Assembly: GCA_002309215.1 (NCBI GenBank)
Contig: DBXG01000014.1
Location: 1-27,918, forward strand
Direction: 5' to 3'
Source: Alphaproteobacteria bacterium UBA1218
Lineage (GTDB): Bacteria; Pseudomonadota; Alphaproteobacteria; Rs-D84
DNA length: 27,918 bases
In this document: positions 22,419 to 27,918 of the stretch, piece after piece
How positions within the stretch are numbered: position 1 is the first letter of the stretch
How the letters are laid out: every line of letters begins with the position of its first letter
Program-made: the position numbers and the translations under genes
The notes under the pieces: model-generated
Told to the model about the DNA's origin: nothing
Seen by the model: only the letters and a program-made list of their open reading frames with translations
The model's database searches: none

Positions 22419-22809
22419 TTTCGTTTATTATAAAGTCATGTCCGTATTTTTTACGCAACTGATAAATCGCTGTCTCCACAGAATGTGTTGTTATATCAGG
22501 CGACATACCCAACGCAGTTTTCAATTCGCGCATTGTAATATCTGGATTTTTATACAGAAAAACTATCAATTTACGTTGCAAATTGGACAGCACTACATCT
22601 TTACCAAAAATTTTATGTATAATATCTGAATTATCAAAATGATTCAGTATAAGGGCTTGCAAATCCATAATTGAAATTGGTGTTTCAATATCGATATCGT
22701 CAAAGACAACATCTGCCAAATTTGGTGTTGCCACAACAACCATGCCCAAATCAGTGAAAATTTGGCGCCAATATTTATCAGATGTATAAACTTTTATGTT
22801 TTCTATCAT
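22390..22809 (-). CDS. Winged-helix DNA-binding protein (OmpR C-terminal type)
   Basis: 139 residues. The N-terminal 75 residues resemble a receiver domain in length but lack its phospho-acceptor motif. The C-terminal part 'VLSNLQRKLIVFLYKNPD' with 'TTHSVETAIYQLRKKYGHDF' then 'ENGKYKIG' has the pattern of an OmpR/PhoB winged helix (recognition helix 'HSVETAIYQLRKKYG', wing 'GKYKI'). It overlaps birA and may regulate it or simply be coupled to it. The target is unknown. Confidence 0.7.
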   Translation of the reverse strand: MIENIKVYTSDKYWRQIFTDLGMVVVATPNLADVVFDDIDIETPISIMDLQALILNHFDNSDIIHKIFGKDVVLSNLQRKLIVFLYKNPDITMRELKTALGMSPDITTHSVETAIYQLRKKYGHDFIINENGKYKIGRL

Positions 22810-22893
22810 ACTTACACAATACCCAATAAAACGGCTTTGTGCAACATATTATTGATAATATAAAATCGATTGAGGATGATGAAAAACATAATT

Positions 22894-22927
22894 ATATGCC
22901 TGCACATTGAAAAACATACAGGCATAT
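22894..22927. terminator. Hairpin between the truncated repressor and the winged-helix gene
   Basis: A 9-bp stem ATATGCCTG/CAGGCATAT with a 16-base loop, followed on the plus strand by TTTTTATC and on the minus strand by AATTATGTTTTTC. On the minus strand it lies just after the repressor stop at 22930. Its large loop makes terminator activity uncertain. Confidence 0.4.
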
Positions 22928-22929
22928 TT

Positions 22930-23172
22930 TTATCTATCAACGTTTTGTGATGGGATGAATTTAGTAAAATCTTCCAAAGATGCACCCGTAGAAGATAAAA
23001 TCTTGGAAATACTGTTTGTCGATGGCCACCTGGGTTGTCCTTCTTTTGACCACCGTTTACTTTTGTTGAATGTTGTCGGGTCCAGACCACTACATTTTGC
23101 CAAACCAGAACACGACATATTATGTTCAATAGCAAATTTTTCTATTGCGCTCCACACATCTTCATGCGTCAT
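22930..23172 (-). CDS. HTH domain of an S24-type repressor without its peptidase domain
   Basis: 80 residues: 'DVWSAIEKFAIEHNMSCSGL' then 'AKCSGLDPTTFNKSKRWSKE' and 'GQPRWPSTNSISKILSSTGA' plus 'SLEDF'. This is the well-known N-terminal DNA-binding part of alphaproteobacterial S24/LexA-like repressors, normally about 210-230 residues long. Here the frame ends after the HTH, with nothing matching the peptidase domain downstream. It may be a constitutive DNA-binding form or a remnant. It has a good ribosome site (TAGGAG). Confidence 0.8.
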   Translation of the reverse strand: MTHEDVWSAIEKFAIEHNMSCSGLAKCSGLDPTTFNKSKRWSKEGQPRWPSTNSISKILSSTGASLEDFTKFIPSQNVDR

Positions 23173-23320
23173 GACTATTCTCCTATTTTTCTTTAGTTTT
23201 CCAATCCAACAATCTAATAATAATTGATTTTGCGAATAAATTCAATCTGCATATACTGGTTTGTTTTCCTGTGAAAAATACCCCAAAATGAAAATACCAA
23301 ACTTTTTTTTGACAAACCAC

Positions 23321-23349
23321 TTGACAAACCCTTATTTGTGTATTATATT
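23321..23349 (+). promoter_or_regulatory. Strong promoter of the small RNA
   Basis: TTGACA (23321-23326), 17 bases, TATATT (23344-23349). A partial second copy, TTTGACAAACCAC, sits just upstream (23309-23320). The predicted transcript starts near 23356. Confidence 0.7.
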
Positions 23350-23355
23350 TCGATT

Positions 23356-23546
23356 CGTTAAAGGAAGCAATTCCATTAACCAGACACAAAATGTCTGTTG
23401 GGGCCCAGGGTTTTCAGACTCCCTCCTACATTCTCTCTCCTCTGGACTTTGGGCCCAAAATCAGTTTAGGATGCCTATTTCTTTTTCTCCTTTCCTTCCT
23501 TTCAAGGCATCCGGAAAATACCGCTGGAAACAGCGGTATTTTTTTA
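23356..23546 (+). ncRNA. Structured small RNA with two pyrimidine-rich loops
   Basis: About 190 bases between a strong promoter and a perfect terminator, with no plausible coding frame. Visible hairpins: (1) 23357-23380, closed by a GCAA tetraloop; (2) 23381-23397, CAGACA/TGTCTG; (3) 23398-23458, a long stem (TTGGG…CCCAA, a bulged G, CCCA/TGGG, then TTCAGA/TCTGGA) carrying a 22-base C/U-only-like loop with CCCTCC; (4) 23469-23512, GGATGCCT/AGGCATCC with a 28-base C/U-rich loop including CTCC; (5) the terminator. Loops rich in CUCC can pair with Shine-Dalgarno sites, as in the CCUCC-loop sRNAs of alphaproteobacteria. The family is not identified. Confidence 0.65.
23517..23545 (+). terminator. 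Rho-independent terminator of the small RNA
   Basis: A perfect 10-bp stem AATACCGCTG/CAGCGGTATT with a GAAA tetraloop, followed by TTTTT. It is textbook quality. Confidence 0.9.
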
Positions 23547-23690
23547 TATTGTTTTAAATGTACAGAACGTATCTTTTTTCACCGTGTTTTCGCAGGTTAT
23601 TGCTAAAAATGCTTGTTTTTTATTTATTTTGTGTAATTCTGACATTAAGAACCTTGATATTTATAAAAAAACAAATAAAAGAGTATAAAA

Positions 23691-23990
23691 ATGAGTATAA
23701 GAAAACCAAATTTAGCAGAGGTTTATCTATTTAGTGCGCTTACCTTATTTGTAATATGCCCGGGAATAGCAGTCCCATACCTATATAAAAAAAGACAAGA
23801 AGCCATGGACCAATGCTACAGTTACGGCTATGATAACCACGAATTCATTGACGGTAAATGTTATCAAGTGACCAGACTAGGATACATATCCAAAGAAAAC
23901 TGTGCAGAGATAATATATCCTACGGCATATGAACGTGGTAAATGCTATATACTAATAAAAAAAGTAAAAACTGGGCAACATACAAGATAA
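23691..23990 (+). CDS. Small single-pass membrane protein, unrecognised
   Basis: 99 residues with one transmembrane helix at about 12-30 ('YLFSALTLFVICPGIAVPYL') followed by a basic stretch (YKKRQ) and a domain with four Cys, at 42, 57, 71 and 84, in similar 'G-K-C-Y' or 'N-C-A' contexts. 'FIDGKCYQV' and 'YERGKCYIL' look like an internal repeat of about 27 residues. No family is recognised. The ribosome site is weak (AAAAGAG). It is base-composition-poor in GC relative to neighbours. Confidence 0.55.
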   Translation: MSIRKPNLAEVYLFSALTLFVICPGIAVPYLYKKRQEAMDQCYSYGYDNHEFIDGKCYQVTRLGYISKENCAEIIYPTAYERGKCYILIKKVKTGQHTR

Positions 23991-24000
23991 ATATTTATTA

Positions 24001-24930
24001 TTATTTATCAAACACACCAAATATTTCCCAATGTGCAGAGCCGACAAACTGATCCACAGGTATCGCAACAGTCATTATATATCCGCCTTTTTCCAATATC
24101 TGTTTATCACGTATAAATGTGTTTGGATTACACGATACATATATTATACGATTCACATTTGATTTTGATAATTCTTTGACCTGCTCGGCTGCACCTGCAC
24201 GTGGCGGATCCATAATAACAACATCATACTGATTCAGATTCTTTGCACTTAATGGTTTCTTGAACAAATCACGCTTTACCCCATTACCAACGATATCAAA
24301 ACCTGTTGCATTTGTCACAAATGTAAAATTACCCAAACCGCAAAACAAATCAGCAACTTTCTTTGCGTTATCCGTATGTCTAACAACCAAATCACGCAGA
24401 GCCTGTTCTGTTTCCACAGTTGGCTGAAGAAAAGCACCAGGCATATAATTTATAATTTTATCATTAAATTTAATTTCAGGGTTTGCGTATTTTCTGATTT
24501 CTTTATCATTCCACATGACACGTATTATTGATGCCGGTAATTTTTCAACCGCATTTCTGAAATCTGTTCCAAAATATGGCACACCCGATGTAATTAAAAC
24601 ATCAATACCATTTTCACATTTTGTAATTAGAACACTGCCTGAACCAGCCCATGGTAATTTGGAAATATTCGGTAACACATCATTTATTTCATCAACAACA
24701 TTTTGGCATTTGTTTATATCAACAATATCTTTGGAATGCTTTCTGAAAAAACCAAAATGTCCATCTGTAAAAGCAAAATCTGCCCTGCGACGCGTGCCAG
24801 GCTTACCCCATATTGGTGCATCTGTAAACTGAATTTGTGGCAATAAAGCTGTTTTATCTTTGCGATATTTTGCATCAGTAAAATCATACTCGCAACCACC
24901 ACACAAATCAAAGAAAGGACACCGAGCCAT
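24001..24930 (-). CDS. RlmD/TrmA-family RNA (uracil-5-)methyltransferase, short form
   Basis: 309 residues from the ATG at 24930, chosen for AAGGTG six bases upstream; a GTG at 24939 is also in frame. The iron-sulphur motif 'CPFFDLCGGC' (Cys4, 10, 13) is at the extreme N-terminus. The Rossmann domain has 'VADLFCGLGNFTF', 'VVIMDPPRAGA' and the catalytic 'YVSCNPNTFIRD', with 'HWEIF' near the end. The N-terminal TRAM domain of E. coli RlmD (about 430 residues) is absent. It methylates U in rRNA or tRNA; the exact site cannot be read from sequence. It is divergent from lpxI. Confidence 0.88.
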   Translation of the reverse strand: MARCPFFDLCGGCEYDFTDAKYRKDKTALLPQIQFTDAPIWGKPGTRRRADFAFTDGHFGFFRKHSKDIVDINKCQNVVDEINDVLPNISKLPWAGSGSVLITKCENGIDVLITSGVPYFGTDFRNAVEKLPASIIRVMWNDKEIRKYANPEIKFNDKIINYMPGAFLQPTVETEQALRDLVVRHTDNAKKVADLFCGLGNFTFVTNATGFDIVGNGVKRDLFKKPLSAKNLNQYDVVIMDPPRAGAAEQVKELSKSNVNRIIYVSCNPNTFIRDKQILEKGGYIMTVAIPVDQFVGSAHWEIFGVFDK

Positions 24931-24959
24931 ATGCAACACCTTGAATATTAAAATCTGTC

Positions 24960-24988
24960 TTGATTACAATTCATTTTATAATTATTAT
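24960..24988 (+). promoter_or_regulatory. Possible promoter of lpxI
   Basis: TTGATT (24960-24965), 17 bases, TATTAT (24983-24988), nine bases before the ATG, giving an almost leaderless mRNA. An alternative is TTGAAT (24941-24946), 18 bases, TACAAT (24965-24970). Confidence 0.4.
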
Positions 24989-24997
24989 ATAAGTATT

Positions 24998-25813
24998 ATG
25001 AAAAATACAGATAAAAAAGTTGCTTTATTCGCAGGTGCTTTATCCTTGCCATTTTTGACGCGCGACGCGTTGCGCAAAAATGGATGGGAAGTATATGTGA
25101 TTGGGCTGAAAAACTTTTATGACCCAAAATTAAATCCAGATTTGGTTATTCGTCTGGGTGGTGCCGGAACCGCTGCGCGTGAATGCAAAAAGCGCGGCAT
25201 TCGCAAACTGATGTTTGTTGGCGCATTGGGGCATGTGAACTTGTCAGATATACGGCCTGATTTATGGTCTTTGTCTGTATTGATAAGTGTTTGGAAAAAT
25301 CAACGGGGGTATGATTCTATGGCTGTCGCATTTACAAAAGCATTGGAAAAACGTGGGTATGAGGTTGTTGCCGCCCAAGATTTGGCACCAGAATTGACAT
25401 TTGAAAAACCTGGCATTCAGACAAAAATCAAGCCATCTAAATCTGATGAACACGACATTGAACGTGCGATTCAGGTATCACACACAATCGGTCGCGAAGA
25501 TATCGGTGCTTCGGTCGTTGTTGACAAGCAGGTTATCGCAGTTGAAGCGGCAGAAGGTACTGCCAGAATGCTTGAACGTGTTGTTGAAATGCGCAAAAAC
25601 AGAAGAAAGACAGGCGGTGTATTTGCAAAGATGACTAAACCTGGCCAAGATTTACGCATTGATATTCCTGCGATTGGTATTGATACGATAAAGGCGGTTG
25701 CCGCTGCAAAATTACATGGAATTATCGTGAACACAAAAACGTGTTTTATAATTGATAAACAGGCTGTATTAGATGCCGCAAACAAAGCAAAAATATTTAT
25801 CAAAGCAATATAA
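24998..25813 (+). CDS. lpxI: UDP-2,3-diacylglucosamine diphosphatase LpxI
   Basis: 271 residues, the usual LpxI length. The N-terminal Rossmann-like part starts 'KVALFAGALSLPFLTRDAL'; 'LGGAGTAARECKKRGIRKLM' and 'GHVNLSDIRPDLWSL' follow. The C-terminal catalytic domain has 'GREDIGASVVVDKQVIAVEA' and 'MTKPGQDLRIDIPAIGIDTI', containing the conserved Asp that binds metal. LpxI hydrolyses UDP-2,3-diacylglucosamine to lipid X, replacing LpxH in alphaproteobacteria. Usually it lies between lpxA and lpxB; here it stands alone. The upstream extension from 24860 is rejected because it is not family sequence. No clear ribosome site. Confidence 0.93.
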   Translation: MKNTDKKVALFAGALSLPFLTRDALRKNGWEVYVIGLKNFYDPKLNPDLVIRLGGAGTAARECKKRGIRKLMFVGALGHVNLSDIRPDLWSLSVLISVWKNQRGYDSMAVAFTKALEKRGYEVVAAQDLAPELTFEKPGIQTKIKPSKSDEHDIERAIQVSHTIGREDIGASVVVDKQVIAVEAAEGTARMLERVVEMRKNRRKTGGVFAKMTKPGQDLRIDIPAIGIDTIKAVAAAKLHGIIVNTKTCFIIDKQAVLDAANKAKIFIKAI

Positions 25814-25818
25814 AAAAA

Positions 25819-25841
25819 AAACCGCCAAAATGGCGGGTTTT
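25819..25841. terminator. Bidirectional terminator between lpxI and the FKBP gene
   Basis: CCGCCA and TGGCGG close an AAA loop, flanked by a run of A on the left and TTTTTATTTTT on the right. It serves the convergent lpxI (plus) and FKBP (minus) transcripts. Confidence 0.8.
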
Positions 25842-25857
25842 TATTTTTACAAAACTA

Positions 25858-26181
25858 TTATCTTCTTTTGATATCCTTGATTGTGACCTTGAACACAACA
25901 TCCTTGCCTGCCAAGCGTGGAACATATTGTTGTGGAAAAGTAATATTTACATCGCGTTCTTCACCAATCTTTGCGCCAATCAATTGTTCTTCGAATCCAG
26001 GAACAAATTGACCACTTCCCAATTTTAATGGCTGGTTAAACGCGGTACCACCTTCGAATTGTTCTTCGCCTAAAAATCCAACATAATCAATTATAACAGT
26101 ATCACCTTTTTTTGCGATTTTTTCACATCCTGCCAAAGCAACAACACCACACAAAGCGGCCAAAGATAAAACTTTCTTCAT
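25858..26181 (-). CDS. FKBP-type peptidyl-prolyl isomerase lipoprotein, trigger-factor-like
   Basis: 107 residues. The signal peptide ends in the lipobox LAGC with Cys19, so the mature protein of 89 residues is anchored on the periplasmic side of a membrane. The domain 'VIIDYVGFLGEEQFEGGTAF', 'LGSGQFVPGFEEQLIGAKIG' and 'FPQQY...LAGKDVVFKVTI' closely follows the isomerase domain of cytoplasmic trigger factor, including FEGG, GSGQF-x-PGFE and LAGK-x-x-VF. It catalyses proline isomerisation, presumably of envelope proteins. It lies 20 bases after a second lipoprotein gene, and has the ribosome site AAAAGGA. Confidence 0.85.
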   Translation of the reverse strand: MKKVLSLAALCGVVALAGCEKIAKKGDTVIIDYVGFLGEEQFEGGTAFNQPLKLGSGQFVPGFEEQLIGAKIGEERDVNITFPQQYVPRLAGKDVVFKVTIKDIKRR

Positions 26182-26201
26182 ATCATTTTCCTTTTGTTTT
26201 T

Positions 26202-26750
26202 TTATTGTTTGTTATAGACACATCTGAATCCATATTCGCGCATTGTCACACCTTCTGCCTCTACCCTATAATCAAAGAAAGATGTTGGGCGCATCACTTC
26301 GAATGACGGTTCATCATAAACCTTTACAATACTTTCAGCATTACGACCACAAACGCGTTTCATTTCATAGTCTGCAACACGCGCCAATATTGTTCTGGAA
26401 TCTGCGTCAACATCTGTGCCCGAAGCATTTTGTATCAAGCGCAAACGCATTTCACGAACATCGGTGTCCCCCAACAAGATTTCAACACGAACCATCGTCC
26501 CCTTGTATTCCTGCCATCTGGTTTCTTTGCGTGCAGTATCCCAATGATTTGATGCCGCTTCGCGTTCAGCCATAGTGCGTGGACGATACGAATCGATTTC
26601 TGCAAATTCATTTTTATCAGAAATATATTCGTTTGTGCGTTCGCTGTATGCCAAGCCACCAGAATCATCGCCATAATATTCGCGATTCCCAGAACCACAA
26701 GCCCCTAAAACCAAGGTTAAACCCAAAAGACAAAGTATAGATTTTTTCAT
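26202..26750 (-). CDS. Lipoprotein of unknown function
   Basis: 182 residues from the ATG at 26750; an upstream frame from 26801 is rejected because the signal peptide begins at MKKSIL. The lipobox LGAC places the lipid on Cys18. After a Gly/Tyr/Asp-rich linker the domain carries a 'DSYRPRTMAEREAASNHWDT' segment, 'MVRVEILLGDTDVREMRLRL' and paired Cys ('KRVCGRN', 'FRCVYN'), which may form a disulphide. No family is recognised. It is probably co-transcribed with the FKBP lipoprotein. The ribosome site is weak (GAGAGAAAG). Confidence 0.7.
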   Translation of the reverse strand: MKKSILCLLGLTLVLGACGSGNREYYGDDSGGLAYSERTNEYISDKNEFAEIDSYRPRTMAEREAASNHWDTARKETRWQEYKGTMVRVEILLGDTDVREMRLRLIQNASGTDVDADSRTILARVADYEMKRVCGRNAESIVKVYDEPSFEVMRPTSFFDYRVEAEGVTMREYGFRCVYNKQ

Positions 26751-26792
26751 TTTTCTTTCTCTCTTTTTTTTCATTTTATCAAATAAAGCATT

Positions 26793-26821
26793 TTGATTCA
26801 AGCAACGATTTATGATAAAAT
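26793..26821 (+). promoter_or_regulatory. Promoter of the virB11-like gene
   Basis: TTGATT (26793-26798), 17 bases, TAAAAT (26816-26821); the ATG is at 26829, so transcription would begin at or one base before the start codon. Confidence 0.5.
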
Positions 26822-26828
26822 AGTGTTT

Positions 26829-27788
26829 ATGGGAAATGTAGTTCTGGAATCTTTATTGAAACCATTGGAAGATTTTTATACTCCGTCTTTCGTGGAAGAA
26901 ATCGCTATAAACCACGCTGGCGAAGTATGGATGCGTCTGCATGGTGCGCGCGTTCCATGGGTGGCGTATAATTCAGATATTTTATCAAAACAGTATCTGG
27001 TTGATTTGATTCATACTGTTGCAAACATTTACGAACGCCCGTTTGATCCGATTCGCGGTATGCCTGTGGTTTATGCTACGCTACCTGGCAATCATCGTTT
27101 TTCTGCGATTGCAGGTCCAAATGTTCAATATGACGAACGCGATGTGACTGGCGGTGTCGCGCTGAATATTCGCGGTGGTGGCGCGCCTGATGTTGATTTT
27201 AAGAATTATCATTTGGAAAAGGGCAAGAAGTTATTAAAGGTTAAACCCCGTAAATCGATTCGCCCAGACGACCCATACGACAGATTGATGTCTGCAATTA
27301 ATGACGGCAGTCCTATTTTAATAAGCGGTGCAACTGCAACCGGAAAAACAACATTCCTGAATCATATGTTGACGCTTATCGACCAGAACAGTCGTGTTAT
27401 TACTGTGGAAGACGCGCGCGAAATAAATGTTCCACAGAAAAATCGTGTGCATTTTGTATTATCCAGAACAGAACAAACAAACGATTTCAATTATGCCAGA
27501 TTACTGGATTTGGTCGTTCGTATGACCCCAGACGTTATTATCGGTGGTGAAATATCAACAGACAATGCGTCTGTGCTGTGGGAAATGTTGGGCACAGGAC
27601 ACGACCATTTCTATACCACAATTCATGCAGAATCGGCAGAGGCTGCATATGCAGCATTTGCAGATCGTATTTTACACACACAACCTGCATACGACAGAAC
27701 AGATTTAATCGCAGAAATGAAAAAGAAAATCCGCGTTGTTCAATTATCGCGTGATGGCGCTCTGCGCGCGGTAACCGAGGTTGTATAG
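26829..27788 (+). CDS. VirB11-type secretion ATPase
   Basis: 319 residues from the ATG at 26829 (a longer frame from 26793 would lie within the promoter). The N-terminal domain 'FYTPSFVEEIAINHAGEVWM' matches VirB11. The ATPase domain has Walker A 'LISGATATGKTTFLN' (about 164-178), the Asp box 'VITVEDAREI', Walker B 'MTPDVIIGGEIST' and the His box 'GTGHDHFYTTIHAESAEAA'. VirB11 hexamers power type IV secretion; the same family also drives type IV pili. No other secretion gene lies beside it, but the VirB8-like pair at 7107-8448 may belong to the same machine. Confidence 0.9.
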   Translation: MGNVVLESLLKPLEDFYTPSFVEEIAINHAGEVWMRLHGARVPWVAYNSDILSKQYLVDLIHTVANIYERPFDPIRGMPVVYATLPGNHRFSAIAGPNVQYDERDVTGGVALNIRGGGAPDVDFKNYHLEKGKKLLKVKPRKSIRPDDPYDRLMSAINDGSPILISGATATGKTTFLNHMLTLIDQNSRVITVEDAREINVPQKNRVHFVLSRTEQTNDFNYARLLDLVVRMTPDVIIGGEISTDNASVLWEMLGTGHDHFYTTIHAESAEAAYAAFADRILHTQPAYDRTDLIAEMKKKIRVVQLSRDGALRAVTEVV

Positions 27789-27803
27789 TTTTTATATCAA
27801 AAC

Positions 27804-27831
27804 TTGACATTTGGTTTGTTTGTATTATACT
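27804..27831 (+). promoter_or_regulatory. Sigma-70 promoter of the last gene
   Basis: TTGACA (27804-27809), 16 bases, TATACT (27826-27831), followed by a leader of about 48 bases with AAAAAAGGA (27871-27879) before the ATG at 27886. Confidence 0.65.
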
Positions 27832-27885
27832 TTTGCCCAATAAAGTGTCACAAATCTCTTTGACAACAACAAAAAAGGAATACAA

Positions 27886-27918
27886 ATGTCAAAAACAAAA
27901 GTAGATTTTGATAAAATA
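27886..27918 (+). CDS. Start of a gene cut by the window edge
   Basis: The first 11 codons (MSKTKVDFDKI) follow a good promoter and ribosome site, and run off the window. The product cannot be identified. Confidence 0.6.
   Translation, partial: MSKTKVDFDKI

Noticed and set aside
22812..23135. Minus-strand frame of 107 codons
   Set aside because: It overlaps the HTH gene in another frame, has no family features, and passes through the hairpin at 22894-22927.
23356..23546. The small RNA as SRP 4.5S RNA or tmRNA
   Set aside because: It lacks the conserved SRP hairpin (GGAA tetraloop with GGAAGCAGCC-type asymmetric loop) and any tRNA-like ends or tag frame.
23261..23606. Two plus-strand frames over the small RNA region
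   Set aside because: They cross the promoter and terminator, have no ribosome sites, and encode low-complexity Ser/Phe/Leu sequence produced by C/U-rich loops.
1..27918. CRISPR arrays or toxin-antitoxin pairs
   Set aside because: No regularly spaced direct repeats were found, and no small overlapping gene pair with toxin or antitoxin motifs was recognised.

Overview
The window is AT-rich chromosomal DNA from a Gram-negative bacterium, most likely an alphaproteobacterium outside the Rhizobiales/Rhodobacterales group. The evidence is the order frr-uppS-cdsA-rseP-bamA, an LpxI-type lipid A enzyme, a short biotin ligase lacking an HTH domain, a repressor of the alphaproteobacterial S24 type, and a tRNA-His that keeps the classical G-1:C73 pair. 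The standard code fits, since TGA, TAA and TAG are all used as stops. The species cannot be named from sequence alone; a gut or host-associated lineage is only a guess.

Layout. 1-818: end of an alpha/beta hydrolase gene and a YjbR-like gene. 819-1460: tRNA-His and tRNA-Ala on the minus strand, under one strong promoter, among tRNA-His fragments and small palindromes. 1504-6860: frr-uppS-cdsA-rseP-bamA (ribosome recycling, undecaprenyl-PP and CDP-diacylglycerol synthesis, site-2 protease, outer-membrane assembly). 6871-9582: a promoter, a 51-residue lipoprotein, two single-pass periplasmic proteins with VirB8-like layout, an exported protein of unknown role, and yraN. 9579-21593: a minus-strand cassette of podovirus-type virion genes (endolysin, holin-like, scaffold, Lys/Ala-rich protein, capsid, a small capsid-linked protein, tail tube A and B, gp14-like protein, terminase, portal, Bbp19-like, TM/coiled-coil protein). 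21738-23172: birA, a winged-helix protein and a truncated S24-type repressor. 23321-23546: a very likely small RNA. 23691-27918: a small membrane protein, an RlmD/TrmA-like methyltransferase, lpxI, two lipoproteins (one a trigger-factor-like FKBP), a VirB11-type ATPase and the start of another gene.

The most striking structure is in the phage cassette. The large terminase gene is cut into an ATPase half (15413-16042) and a nuclease half (11291-12139). Between them, in opposite orientation, lie a full-length host-type replicative helicase gene dnaB, a tandem-HTH regulator and a 212-residue protein. The hexamer AATTAT occurs at both edges; removing one copy plus the 3.3 kb between them rejoins terminase in frame as a normal-looking protein of about 480 residues. 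The cassette has no integrase, replication genes or tail fibre, yet its other genes are intact. It is therefore either a recently broken prophage remnant or a domesticated, gene-transfer-agent-like particle locus; the sequence alone does not decide.

Genes not recognised are stated as such. All family assignments come from reading motifs by eye; no database search was run.
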